The notes: generated by a model not told the origin, from the sequence alone. 35,262 nt of DNA from Caviibacterium pharyngocola (GCF_002795405.1 NZ_PHGZ01000014.1:1-35262); one strand, 5' to 3'; positions 23,553 through 31,927 are shown, counted from the stretch's first letter. Numbers and translations are program-made.

Positions 23553-25064
23553 ATGACATTTTCTGTAGATAGCTATTTAGAGTATTTCCTGACCTTACTT
23601 GGCTGGATTATTAACAATGGGATATTTGGGGTGCTAATGCAAACCGGGCTATTTTTAGTGCCATTGATTGTGATCTTAATTCAAACATTTCTTGAAGTCA
23701 AAAAACAAGGGGAAGATGAGGGTAACAAAGGTGATCTACTTATTGCGTGGTTAAGCATACGTTTTTATCCGGCAATGCTTATTGTGGTACTTGCCCTTGC
23801 TCCGATTATTCCGATAACACTTTCAAACCTGGAATACAATGTGGAACGTTCAAAAACCTGTGGTTATAAAGTTCCCTTGGCTCCTCAAGATAGTGGATAT
23901 GGTGCGATGGAAACAGAATTAGGCGGTCAGACTGCGCGGGTACCAATGCTATGGGGCATTATGCACGTATTGAATAAAGGTATCACACACGCATTCGTCG
24001 CAACAATTCCGTGCCAACCGGATTTACGCCAAATACGTTTTGAAGTGCAACACCAAAAAATCAATAATCCTGCATTACTCACGGAAGTCACGCAATTTGT
24101 GCAGCAGTGCTATATACCGGCACGCTTACGCGTAAAAGAAAGCCAACTGCCTCTTACACCGGCTCAAATCCAAGAAACCAGCTGGTTAGGCGGTAGCATC
24201 CTAATCTCCAATCCTGAACTCTACCCTAAATATAGGGCTCAGCAGCCGAATAAATTATTTCCTTATGACGCATATCGAGATCAGGGATTAAAAGCTGGCG
24301 CAGACGGAGGATACCCACGTTGTGATGATTGGTGGGCAAATAACAGCATCGGTTTACGAACCCGGTTGCTTGCCGATTTACGGAATAATTTATCAGCTCA
24401 AGTGACGGATTTTTTCCACGGTAAGGAAAATGGCGAAGAAGCAATATTGCGCACCGTTGTTCGACCTGAGAATATGGATATATCCCAAAGTAGCCGAGTG
24501 TATCCCGGATACGGCGGTAACGCCGATTTCTCACTATTTAATGCGTTTAATCGCGTTGCGTCAATGACTGGTACAGTTATAGGAAGTATTGCAGCATTCC
24601 CGGCTTTTGACGCAATGCGACAAGCACTTCCGATGGTCCAATCATTTCTGATAATGGCGGTGATCATTATTATGCCACTGGCTATTACATTCAGTGGATA
24701 TTCACTACGGACGTTGGTCACACTAATTTTTGTCAATTTTGCCCTTGTTACAACCACATTTTGGTGGGAGCTAGCCCGTTGGTTAGATAATAAATTGATC
24801 GATATTCTTTATGGTTCTAGTACACATAGTCGGTTTAATGTGGCAGGGTTACAAAATACCGGTGATGATATGATTGTGAATTTTGTGATGGGATCATTAT
24901 TTTTAGTATTACCCGCTGTATGGATGGGCGCAATGTCTTGGGCTGGAGTAACTGTCGGCACAATGGCACAACACTTTACGAAAGGAAGTAAGGATTCTCG
25001 AGTAGCCGGTGGGAAAGGTGGTAATACATTAATAAGTGCTGGCAGTAAAGCGACTAAAGACTAA
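23553..25064 (+). CDS. TraG N-terminal-like conjugal transfer protein
   Basis: This 503-aa inner-membrane protein begins with a membrane segment, SYLEYFLTLLGWIINNGIFG, and has further helices near residues 67-90, 360-400 and 430-470, with a large periplasmic region between. That matches the TraG N-terminal domain family of F- and ICE-type systems, which acts in mating-pair stabilisation. The cytoplasmic or periplasmic C-terminal extension of F TraG is missing, which is normal for this class. It is the last gene of the plus-strand operon and is followed by a bidirectional terminator. Confidence 0.88.
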   Translation: MTFSVDSYLEYFLTLLGWIINNGIFGVLMQTGLFLVPLIVILIQTFLEVKKQGEDEGNKGDLLIAWLSIRFYPAMLIVVLALAPIIPITLSNLEYNVERSKTCGYKVPLAPQDSGYGAMETELGGQTARVPMLWGIMHVLNKGITHAFVATIPCQPDLRQIRFEVQHQKINNPALLTEVTQFVQQCYIPARLRVKESQLPLTPAQIQETSWLGGSILISNPELYPKYRAQQPNKLFPYDAYRDQGLKAGADGGYPRCDDWWANNSIGLRTRLLADLRNNLSAQVTDFFHGKENGEEAILRTVVRPENMDISQSSRVYPGYGGNADFSLFNAFNRVASMTGTVIGSIAAFPAFDAMRQALPMVQSFLIMAVIIIMPLAITFSGYSLRTLVTLIFVNFALVTTTFWWELARWLDNKLIDILYGSSTHSRFNVAGLQNTGDDMIVNFVMGSLFLVLPAVWMGAMSWAGVTVGTMAQHFTKGSKDSRVAGGKGGNTLISAGSKATKD

Positions 25065-25105
25065 TAAAAAATAGCGATGATGTTGATATTCATCGCTATT
25101 TTTCT
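25065..25105. terminator. Bidirectional terminator between TraG-N and the convergent gene
   Basis: aaaaaatagcgatga (25066-25080) pairs with tcatcgctattttt (25090-25103). A-runs on the left and T-runs on the right serve both converging transcripts. Confidence 0.9.
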
Positions 25106-25110
25106 AATAT

Positions 25111-25443
25111 CTATTCTTCCTCTTCAGTAGAGATAAGTCGTGAACCACAATACAAACCGTATCCATCAGGTCCACATTTATATTCGGAAAACTTATAATT
25201 CTTAATATTTGAAATAACACTTTCTTCAAGTTCTTCGCTTGATACACCATTTGTATCGTGCATTAAATAAAGCGCGAGTCCTATACAAACAATAGTGAGA
25301 ATAATTGCAACGATATTTTGAAGTGAATATAAAACTAATCCTGTTATCAAGACACAAGCAATCTTTACCCAGACTGGGTATTTCCAATTCTTAAAATTTT
25401 TAACTAATATTCCAAGTCGATAACCAATATTTTGATTGCTCAT
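25111..25443 (-). CDS. Small membrane protein convergent with TraG-N
   Basis: This 110-aa protein has a membrane region (about residues 26-62, likely two helices) and an acidic C-terminus ending in EEEE, with a CGPDGYGLYCG pair of cysteines near residues 90-100. In related ICEs a DUF3742 membrane protein sits at this place; the length and helices agree but no sequence hallmark proves it. The ATG at 25443 has aggag upstream on the minus strand. It is separated from the secreted-protein gene by a terminator, so it has its own promoter in 25444-25570. Confidence 0.6.
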   Translation of the reverse strand: MSNQNIGYRLGILVKNFKNWKYPVWVKIACVLITGLVLYSLQNIVAIILTIVCIGLALYLMHDTNGVSSEELEESVISNIKNYKFSEYKCGPDGYGLYCGSRLISTEEEE

Positions 25444-25571
25444 ATTGTTCTCCTATTTATGTTAGCTTGAATTGGTTAAATAATACCATCCCATACTTAA
25501 TGCTATATCTAATGATATTGTTTAGTCAAGTCTCATCTATTCTTAAATAAAATTTTACGTAATAAAAAATC

Positions 25572-25613
25572 AAAAAAAGCAAGCGACCCATTTTAATTGA
25601 GCCACTTGCTTTT
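25572..25613 (-). terminator. Terminator of the minus-strand PFL_4709-4711 operon
   Basis: On the minus strand, aaaagcaag pairs with cttgctttt (plus-strand arms 25605-25613 and 25575-25583), followed by a T-run. It ends the transcript of the secreted-protein gene. Confidence 0.8.
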
Positions 25614-25637
25614 AGATAAGAATTTCTGGGTTGTTTT

Positions 25638-26060
25638 TCAAGGCCCAGGTCTCATTGCTTTAACATCAAATTTTTGAAAAATAGACTTACTGGTATCACA
25701 TTTTACAGTTTGCATATTATCGTCTTTTTCAATATAGAGGTTTGGATCATCAATATTGATTGGTGCATTACGTGGCTGAATAAATTGAATAATATAGGAA
25801 TATCCTTTATTCCTTAATGCTAAAGAACTGGTAATAAACCCTGAACCGGTGGCGATATAAGAATTAGGGTTTTGTAACACGTCTTTAATCGCATTTTTAA
25901 AGACAGTTTTACCATACTTGAATTGGTAATCATTACCGACTTTTTTTACTTCAATAGGGCTTCCATTTATCGCGGTGCAAGAAAATATAACGTCATTGCT
26001 GGCAGCCAATACAGGTGTTACGCAAAGTGCGGTTAATGCAAAAATTGTGAGTTTACGCAT
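25638..26060 (-). CDS. Small secreted protein next to the lysozyme-fused PFL_4711 gene
   Basis: This 140-aa protein has a signal peptide (cleaved near VLA, residue 19). The mature part has two cysteines far apart (in FSCTAING and TVKCDTS), likely forming a disulfide, and strand-rich segments such as VGNDYQFKYGKTVFKNAI. It starts 12 bases after the PFL_4711 stop, in the same operon. No family was confirmed. Its size, secretion and place beside a lysozyme domain would suit a periplasmic lysozyme inhibitor, but no inhibitor motif is visible. An uptake core overlaps its N-terminus at 26025. Confidence 0.65.
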   Translation of the reverse strand: MRKLTIFALTALCVTPVLAASNDVIFSCTAINGSPIEVKKVGNDYQFKYGKTVFKNAIKDVLQNPNSYIATGSGFITSSLALRNKGYSYIIQFIQPRNAPINIDDPNLYIEKDDNMQTVKCDTSKSIFQKFDVKAMRPGP

Positions 26061-26072
26061 AATATGCTCTCC

Positions 26073-28082
26073 TTATGATGATGTACCTAAAATATAATCC
26101 GCTTCTTGATTTCTGCGGCGTGCATTTACCCCATTATTATTAGTTTGGCGATTCCTAACAGCCGTCGCTAATATAGTCATATCACCTGAGCTTGCAGATT
26201 GTCTGGCAGCTGTCACAACATCACTGGTGAGAGAACCATAGTTATAGGCATACGAGGTTAATGCCGCCTGTACATTCGGTGGTAATGAGTTCCACGTGGA
26301 CGTTGAGACTTGTCGTCTAGCCGTATTTGCAAAAATTTGTGAACGACGCTGTAAATCTCGTTCAGCATCCGCCTGCGTTACCACGGTATCTTTAGTAACT
26401 TTTACCACTGTACCATCCGCAAGCGTTATCGTATCGGAACCATAACCGGTACGGTAAGCATTTACATCCCAATATGCCGTGGAACTAAATCCTTCAAAAT
26501 TTCTCAACAACCCTGTCGCTTGTTCCAATGCGGTTCCTGTAATAGCAGTAATAGGTGAATAAGTGGATGAGCCACTACTACCTGAACTAAAAAATGATGG
26601 AAGATAAGGAGCGACATTTGATGCAGTCGGTATATCCAAGTTTATCATTTTACTCGGAATATTAATATCGCGAGGTTCTTCCATTTCTTGTTGTGATGGC
26701 GCACCATTCTGTAGGTCATAAATCCGTTTATCTTGACTATCTACCGAATTACTGTGCGAACCACTGTTCGCTTCACGATTTTGTTTATTTTGGAAAATCA
26801 CATTGGCTGTATTGCTCATTATAGCCTTTTGCATATCCATTTCCAATTTCACTTGGGATATTTCACGGTCAATAATAGTCAACAGTTTTTCCAGCTCAGT
26901 TTGCGCTTGTACGTTGTTGGCCACATTTGGTTCACGCATACCAGCGAGAATAGCACGACGTGCAAGTAATATTTTTTCCATTGTTTTAGATACGGCAATT
27001 TCTGCCGCTAAACGCTGAGCTAAGACTTCGACATCCGGATCATCACGCATACTTTCAATTAAACCGCGTGTTACTGGCACAGTAGTTGAACTTAGTTCAG
27101 CTAACATCTCAACCGTAGGAATTGATGCATTTAAAACAGTTTGTAATTGCGTAACGGAACGAATGTGTTCCTCTTCGATTTCGGGACTTAAACCGGTTCC
27201 CGGACTAGCTCCTGTTTTAGAACTACAACTGGTTTTACAAGTGGAAATCGCTTTTTCTCCGACAACCTTAGTCAACCAATCAGCTGCTTCCTGTGGTGTT
27301 TTCCACGTTTGACATAGAAGCCCAGCACAATTTGTACTTGAAATCGCATTCTTTTCGGTTGCACTTCGATGATTGAGTTGGTTATAACCAGCTTTAACCA
27401 CGTCTTCAACTATCTTGATGGCTTCTTGACCTTTACCGCCTTTGTTTTGTCCACCTACCCACGGACTGCCTTTTTCTCCATTATCCTCCTCTAATTTCTT
27501 TTGAGCTTTATTAGCATCAGGCTCAGTTGCCGAAATATCCTTAAAACTAGATAAATTGGCTGCCTGATTCCATTGACCACCCAAGGTATAGTCAGCAAGC
27601 CGTCTGGACATTTCTTCACAGCTGGTTTTCAACCGGTTAAAATCGAGTTTACCCTGAAATACCCCATTCGTCATCAAATCATAAAGTTGTGGATTGGCAC
27701 GTTGTATTGCCATCGCCGGAAGACTGGCTACCGCTCCGGTCGCCGATTCGATCACGTTACTCATCAAATCCTTAAACCCCTCAGTTATACCGTTTAATTG
27801 GTTTTTTACTGTGGTTTTAATATCAAAATTACCGCACATTAAATTGGCTTTCCAACCGATACCAATATCAACCACATTTGAGCGCCCGCGTGATGGCGGA
27901 GCCATATAGCCTGCTCCGCCTCCTATAGAATAAAAGACTTTATCTGATATAATAGAATCTGCCTTACTGAACTCCAACTTATCCATAATGGCATTGTTAG
28001 AAGCTGCGCATAATGGATTACCTGCCATTAATATGGTTGAGAATAATAAAACCGTCAGTGGATTCTTTCTAAAATAACGCAT
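26073..28082 (-). CDS. ICE protein PFL_4711 family (TIGR03755) fused to a GH24 lysozyme domain
   Basis: This 669-aa secreted protein has a signal peptide (cleaved near CAA, residue 27). Residues 28 to about 440 match the PFL_4711 family: YSIGGGAGYMAPPSRGR, the LMCGNFDIKTTVKNQLNG segment, SATGAVASLPA, and paired cysteines near 252-286. The family usually ends near 450-480 residues. Here a Ser/Pro-rich linker leads to a phage-type lysozyme domain (about 515-666). Glu530, Asp539 and Thr545 keep the E-(8)-D-(5)-T spacing of T4 lysozyme, followed by LTSYAYNYGSL and NARRRNQEA. The fused domain would cut peptidoglycan at the transfer site. Confidence 0.88.
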   Translation of the reverse strand: MRYFRKNPLTVLLFSTILMAGNPLCAASNNAIMDKLEFSKADSIISDKVFYSIGGGAGYMAPPSRGRSNVVDIGIGWKANLMCGNFDIKTTVKNQLNGITEGFKDLMSNVIESATGAVASLPAMAIQRANPQLYDLMTNGVFQGKLDFNRLKTSCEEMSRRLADYTLGGQWNQAANLSSFKDISATEPDANKAQKKLEEDNGEKGSPWVGGQNKGGKGQEAIKIVEDVVKAGYNQLNHRSATEKNAISSTNCAGLLCQTWKTPQEAADWLTKVVGEKAISTCKTSCSSKTGASPGTGLSPEIEEEHIRSVTQLQTVLNASIPTVEMLAELSSTTVPVTRGLIESMRDDPDVEVLAQRLAAEIAVSKTMEKILLARRAILAGMREPNVANNVQAQTELEKLLTIIDREISQVKLEMDMQKAIMSNTANVIFQNKQNREANSGSHSNSVDSQDKRIYDLQNGAPSQQEMEEPRDINIPSKMINLDIPTASNVAPYLPSFFSSGSSGSSTYSPITAITGTALEQATGLLRNFEGFSSTAYWDVNAYRTGYGSDTITLADGTVVKVTKDTVVTQADAERDLQRRSQIFANTARRQVSTSTWNSLPPNVQAALTSYAYNYGSLTSDVVTAARQSASSGDMTILATAVRNRQTNNNGVNARRRNQEADYILGTSS

Positions 28083-28094
28083 ACATTACCTCAT

Positions 28095-29057
28095 TTAATC
28101 ATTTGGTTGATACCAATCAATACTATATAAGAACTTTTGCCCTCGTCGTTTACAGCAACTATATGGTCGCCATAACGCCCAGGCATAATTACCTTGTTCG
28201 GAAAGTTGAGATGAATAAGTATCAGTTGCACCACCATTCGGAAATATAGAACAAGAACGGGACATTGCTGGTGCGAGCATTTGCCATTTATGATTATTAG
28301 CATTACCCTCTTTTACTGGTTTTGGATACCAGTTGCCTTGTCCACCAGTTTGAGCTGCAGATTGATAGATATGCAGTTGCCCAGTACGGCTCACAATATC
28401 TGCAACACGATGGGCAATGACGGCGGAAGCCTTATAATCGTGAATTTGTGTAATGGAGCCCGAACGTGGATAGATATTTCCCCATACATCACCATTGGTT
28501 TTGATTTCGCGCAACCCGAAAGTAAATGCTTCCGGATAGAACATTTCAGGCAGCCCCTGTCTCCAAGCAAAATAATCAAGACTGCTGAGAAAATACGGCA
28601 TAAATGGGGTTGTTTGGCTTTTACAGTAATACCCCGCGCCTCTCAGCATTTGTGAAATTGCCCCTTGCGGATGCCCTATGGCGTCGGCGTTTTTAAAATT
28701 GAGCTGAGTGAATTGTCGTTCTGGTGATTTGTGTGCTCCGCCAGCAATACCTTGGCTAATCAAACTCATTTCACTCCACGGATTCTGCCCCTCGTGGTTG
28801 TAAACAGAAACCACTAATTCCGGAATAAAATGCCGCACTTTAACGGATGTTCGGATTTTACACCCCCAATAGGTACAAAATAACCAAAAACAGGTTCCCA
28901 CCACTCGATATTCCAGACATTGTGATGACGCACTGGAAGCCATAATACTTGCTGTATTAATATTTGTGGCAACCACTCTCGGTGTATAAGGCAACATCAC
29001 CGTTACTGTTGTTATCATTAAACATCGGGAAATAAGACGATTCAGTTTTGCTTTCAT
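28095..29057 (-). CDS. TraU-like ICE protein, PFL_4710 family (TIGR03756)
   Basis: This 320-aa protein has an N-terminal signal segment and family-typical parts: CLEYRVVGTCFWLFCTYWGC, ELVVSVYNHEGQNPWSEM, the long RGAGYYCKSQTTPFMPYF region and the C-terminal ALWRPYSCCKRRGQKF. It is cysteine-rich, as expected for a periplasmic TraU-like protein of mating-pair formation. The start at 29057 has aagggg upstream on the minus strand and removes an unrelated 17-residue extension. It lies 12 bases after the PFL_4709 gene and 12 before the PFL_4711 gene. Confidence 0.85.
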   Translation of the reverse strand: MKAKLNRLISRCLMITTVTVMLPYTPRVVATNINTASIMASSASSQCLEYRVVGTCFWLFCTYWGCKIRTSVKVRHFIPELVVSVYNHEGQNPWSEMSLISQGIAGGAHKSPERQFTQLNFKNADAIGHPQGAISQMLRGAGYYCKSQTTPFMPYFLSSLDYFAWRQGLPEMFYPEAFTFGLREIKTNGDVWGNIYPRSGSITQIHDYKASAVIAHRVADIVSRTGQLHIYQSAAQTGGQGNWYPKPVKEGNANNHKWQMLAPAMSRSCSIFPNGGATDTYSSQLSEQGNYAWALWRPYSCCKRRGQKFLYSIDWYQPND

Positions 29058-29068
29058 AGAAATGCCCC

Positions 29069-29518
29069 TTATCGCTGCTGACTTTGCTGTTGAAACCAAG
29101 TTAACCACCGTTGTTTTGCAGATACGATATTGGTTTCGCCATAAATAACGGTTGCAGGAAAATTCTCATATTCAAATAAAACTGCCGGCACTTTTTTTAT
29201 ACCATTTTGCCAGCCACTAATTACGCCTTGATAGGCATTCAATAATTGATTTTCCTTGGCTTTCCATTGTGGTGAATTAAATAATGCTCTAGCTTGATTT
29301 TCAGCAATCGCCGGATCAGTATTGAACTGACTACTGATTTGGTCTTCAATATGTTCAACTTGGTCAAGAAAATAGACATTTGTCGCTATATTTTGATGAG
29401 AAATAGCGTAATTGGATGTAGTATAAACAGTGATGGTCGGATTAATTTCCGCTGCGGTCGCACTTTGTTGACAACATAGCAATAAAGCGAGCGGATATAA
29501 TGTGTGTTTAAGATACAT
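29069..29518 (-). CDS. ICE protein, PFL_4709 family (TIGR03757)
   Basis: This 149-aa secreted protein has a signal peptide (cleaved near ATA, residue 22). The mature part contains ITVYTTSNYAIS, a helical middle, VPAVLFEYENFPATVIYGET and LTWFQQQ, which fit the PFL_4709 family. These proteins precede PFL_4710 and PFL_4711 in related ICEs, as here. It is the first gene of the minus-strand operon; ATG at 29518 is preferred over an earlier non-ATG start. Its promoter must lie in 29519-29630, but no clear boxes were seen. Confidence 0.8.
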   Translation of the reverse strand: MYLKHTLYPLALLLCCQQSATAAEINPTITVYTTSNYAISHQNIATNVYFLDQVEHIEDQISSQFNTDPAIAENQARALFNSPQWKAKENQLLNAYQGVISGWQNGIKKVPAVLFEYENFPATVIYGETNIVSAKQRWLTWFQQQSQQR

Positions 29519-29627
29519 TTCACCCACCTTTAAACAGAATGATGATCTGTATCAGATTAACAGGATGCATTAGGGATAACAGAAAAAACTCTGTATTCTC
29601 TTTTATCAGTTTTTCAGCTATTTTTGC

Positions 29628-29655
29628 TTGAAATTTCAACTTCCCTTTATACAAT
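29628..29655 (+). promoter_or_regulatory. Candidate sigma-70 promoter of structured element C
   Basis: TTGAAA (29628-29633) and TACAAT (29650-29655) are 16 bases apart. Transcription would start at or just inside element C. The similar box TACAGT precedes element B at the same offset, which supports a real promoter. Confidence 0.6.
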
Positions 29656-29812
29656 GAAATTAAGTAAGTCGCAGTGAAAGCTGCACTTCAAGTTGCTGAG
29701 TTCTTGAAAAGCAACAAGCTAGCCTGACCAAGGTAGCTGAACTCACAGCCAAAATGTACCCTAGCACGCAGAAAGGGACTCATTACTGGTTATCAGTAAT
29801 GGCGTGCCACCT
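29656..29812 (+). ncRNA. Structured pseudoknot element, full copy C
   Basis: This 157-base element is homologous to copy B along its full length. The 5' half forms interleaved stems gttgct/agcaac and gagttc/gaactc, giving an H-type pseudoknot, with the hairpin agcta(g)cct/aggtagct between. The 3' half has gcacgc/gcgtgc around cattactg/cagtaatg, and ccct/aggg can form a second pseudoknot. The segment agccaaaatgtaccctagca and the following 17 bases are identical to copy A. It lies between the minus-strand transfer genes and the accessory region, reading toward the latter. Confidence 0.65.
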
Positions 29813-29825
29813 CAACTAGACCTTT

Positions 29826-29897
29826 CCAAGGGAAAACATATTCCCTTGGGGATATTGTTCTCCTGCGGAATTTTTAACATTGACCAAGGAGAATGAT
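29826..29897 (+). promoter_or_regulatory. Two-hairpin leader after element C
   Basis: Hairpin 1 is ccaaggga/tcccttgg (29826-29833/29842-29849). Hairpin 2 pairs attgttctcct (29854-29864) with aggagaatgat (29887-29897), including the ribosome site, through two G-T pairs. A T-run lies in its loop. The ATG follows at 29901. Confidence 0.6.
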
Positions 29898-29900
29898 TCT

Positions 29901-30263
29901 ATGAGTCACTCAACACAAAATGTAGATCTTTTTGATCCCTTTGCTGATGTTTCCCCAACTCAGCCCACCCAAAAATCCGTGTCGTTTCGCTTCGGCGAAA
30001 AATTAGGTCGCATTTTTCTGAAGTTAAAAGGAAAAATTAACCGAAAATACCGAGCGGTGACTGAGGGTATTCACCATCAAGTAGAAGCTGAGGCAGAAAT
30101 GGAGCGGCTTGCTCAAGAGCAATGGCTACAAGAGCAGGTTGATGAAGTTGCTGCACAATACCATTTACAACTCAAACGTTCACGACTTCGCTATGCGTTA
30201 GTGTCAGTATCGGCATTTATTGCAGGTGGACTCAGTAGCGTACTGGTAATGGTGTACTTCTGA
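29901..30263 (+). CDS. Accessory protein with C-terminal membrane anchor
   Basis: This 120-aa protein is acidic at the N-terminus (NVDLFDPFADVSPTQPTQ), then basic and helical, with a likely coiled coil (about 60-90; EAEAEMERLAQEQWLQEQVD). It ends with one membrane helix (about 98-119), so it is probably tail-anchored. No family was recognised. The start at 29901 follows the leader hairpin; an upstream frame at 29880 lies within that leader. It opens the accessory gene series after element C. Confidence 0.6.
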   Translation: MSHSTQNVDLFDPFADVSPTQPTQKSVSFRFGEKLGRIFLKLKGKINRKYRAVTEGIHHQVEAEAEMERLAQEQWLQEQVDEVAAQYHLQLKRSRLRYALVSVSAFIAGGLSSVLVMVYF

Positions 30264-30278
30264 TCTTAATTTAACATT

Positions 30279-30344
30279 CCGAAAGGGAAATACGGTTTCC
30301 TTTTTCGGGAGGCTCGTATTTCTCTTTATTTGATGGAGAAGATG
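30279..30344 (+). promoter_or_regulatory. Leader hairpins before the 80-aa gene
   Basis: ccgaaagggaaa (30279-30290) pairs with tttcctttttcgg (30296-30308) with one bulge and one G-T pair. Further down, ttctc can pair with gagaa at the ribosome site. This matches the shared leader layout, although hairpin 2 is short. Confidence 0.45.
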
Positions 30345-30346
30345 TT

Positions 30347-30589
30347 ATGTCTTATCGAGTCTCTATTCACCACGCAACACTTTCCGGCGTAGTCCACGGC
30401 AACCAACGTTTTCGATTATCCGCAGAAAAAATCAAAGCTCTACAAGATGCTGCAATTACGGCTTGGGAAAATCGAAAAAACAATGAAACGTCCGTGCGTT
30501 TTCTACTTCGTTGTACTGATAATTTTTTCAGCTTTATGACGGTATTTGCCAATCCTAAAGATGAAAATATGTTGATTGTGCGGCATTAG
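30347..30589 (+). CDS. Hypothetical 80-aa protein
   Basis: No family was recognised. The protein has a possible compact alpha/beta fold: MSYRVSIHHATLSGVVHGNQ, a helix with LQDAAITAWENRK, then strands RFLLRCTDNFFSFMTVF. No signal or membrane segment. It has a ggagaa ribosome site and is followed 8 bases later by the next gene, so they are probably one transcript. Confidence 0.55.
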   Translation: MSYRVSIHHATLSGVVHGNQRFRLSAEKIKALQDAAITAWENRKNNETSVRFLLRCTDNFFSFMTVFANPKDENMLIVRH

Positions 30590-30597
30590 GAGGTGTT

Positions 30598-30852
30598 ATG
30601 AAAATTTTAACCTTGATTAAACAATATTTGAGTAACATTAATCTTAAAGTTTTGAGTATAATGGCTGAGGATTGCAGAAAAATTGCAACCTTTTCAATCG
30701 GAGCCGGTATTATTGGAACTATTATAGATGCCGATAATATGACTTACTTCGAGGCTTTTTGGGCAATACTTACCGGATTATATTTTTGGGTATTAGGTAC
30801 TGTATTTGCTTATATTGAAGATAAATTACGCTCAAAAGGAGAAGAAAAATGA
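30598..30852 (+). CDS. Small two-helix membrane protein
   Basis: This 84-aa protein has hydrophobic segments near residues 28-47 and 54-75, followed by a charged C-terminus. No family was recognised. A strong aggagg site lies between the previous stop and its ATG. Its stop overlaps the ATG of a 40-aa ORF (ATGA). Confidence 0.55.
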   Translation: MKILTLIKQYLSNINLKVLSIMAEDCRKIATFSIGAGIIGTIIDADNMTYFEAFWAILTGLYFWVLGTVFAYIEDKLRSKGEEK

Positions 30853-30971
30853 ATCCTGTTTTTTACTTATTAGGTATAGTGGCTTTAATTGGTACTATTT
30901 TTTTGGGCTTACTTTATTGGGCAAATGCAGATTTGTTATGCGATAAAAAGCAGACCAATATTTCAAAATAG
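30849..30971 (+). CDS. 40-aa single-helix membrane peptide
   Basis: This ORF starts in ATGA overlap with the previous stop and encodes MNPVFYLLGIVALIGTIFLG and a short polar tail, so it has one membrane helix (about residues 4-26). The preceding gene's end aaaggagaag supplies the ribosome site. Such coupled small hydrophobic peptides are common in phage and ICE accessory operons. Function unknown. Confidence 0.5.
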   Translation: MNPVFYLLGIVALIGTIFLGLLYWANADLLCDKKQTNISK

Positions 30972-30997
30972 TAAAGCTAAATAGCCTTTCACAAATT

Positions 30998-31019
30998 ATT
31001 TCGGTGTAACCGAAATTTC
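30998..31019 (+). terminator. Hairpin after the small membrane genes
   Basis: atttcggt/accgaaat (30998-31005/31009-31016) is a perfect 8-bp stem with a 3-base loop, followed only by a short T-run. It may act as a weak terminator. Confidence 0.5.
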
Positions 31020-31026
31020 AACTTAA

Positions 31027-31096
31027 CCCAATGGGGACAACTATTCCCCATTGGGCATAGTTTGTTCCCATTATTTTTTGGGAGAAACAGACTATG
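31027..31096 (+). promoter_or_regulatory. Two-hairpin leader reaching the start codon
   Basis: Hairpin 1 is a perfect 11-bp stem cccaatgggga/tccccattggg (31027-31037/31045-31055). Hairpin 2 pairs catagtttgttccc (31056-31069) with gggagaaacagactatg (31080-31096) with small bulges, covering both the ribosome site and the ATG at 31094. A T-run lies in its loop. Confidence 0.65.
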
Positions 31097-31927
31097 ACTA
31101 TTCTACAAGATTTTTTCAACCATAAATTAGTTGAAGCTGGCTTTCCTGATGGGCTAAATATCGAGTATTCACTTTCCTATTGTCAAGGTGATGGAATGGC
31201 TTTTTACGGGACATTACCTTGTGATAGTTGGATTACGCTATACAAGCAAATCAATCCTAACAAAAGTGAAAAAGAATATCGCCGATTTGCATTTTTAAGT
31301 GAATACATTGCAAATAACGAGTATTACAACGACGTTGAAATTACTCGCAACAGCTTTGGGCATCACTACTCTCATTGGAATACAATGGAATAAAATGCAA
31401 CTAGTGCGGATTATTTCGATTTTAAAGATATTCGCCACAAAGATAAACTGATTTTCATTTCAATTTGGAATGAGTTTATTGAGGATTTAGCAAATTATAT
31501 CCAATGTACATCAAAAGAGCTGGAGTCTGTAGGGTATCGGATCATTGAAGTAACCTATATGGATTCATCGGATACAACCAAGACATTTAATACGGAAAAT
31601 TACCGTATTGAACTCAAAGTTGAGCCAATCCCTTTTTATGCAAATTGGTGTGCGGAAGAATTTGGCTATGAAGATGTGAATGAGCTGTGTAATGCGGCAA
31701 TGAATGGTGTGCGATTTGTGGATTTAACCGCAGTGGTCATTCAAAAAGAGTTAGGGATCAAAATGGGTGAAAGCTCATTAGATTATTGCTCTTATGATGA
31801 ACACGATAAATCGTATGCTGGTAACAAACGTTACTTAATTCACGAAGCTATTTGTGAAGCAAGATCATTTGCTCAGTTAGCAATAAAAGCCAGTCAAAAT
31901 TTGCGGCCAACCGCAATCAACTGCTGA
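31094..31927 (+). pseudogene. Accessory gene interrupted by one in-frame stop
   Basis: The frame from 31094 runs 99 codons, meets TAA at 31391-31393, then continues in the same frame without another stop to 31927 (278 codons in total). The part after the stop, NATSADYFDFKDIRHKDKLI onward, reads as normal protein but has no ATG before 31559 and no good ribosome site. One substitution in a codon such as CAA, GAA or TTA would explain it. The N-terminal part has the strong shared leader. No family was recognised. If not a pseudogene, it could use stop read-through or make two proteins, the second starting at ATG 31559 (122 aa). Confidence 0.65.

Noticed and set aside
28281-28655. 124-aa plus-strand frame inside the PFL_4710 gene
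   Set aside because: It lies wholly antisense to a well-supported gene and has no recognisable features.
31395-31451. ATG just after the in-frame stop as a new gene start
   Set aside because: It is in a different frame and stops after about 18 codons.
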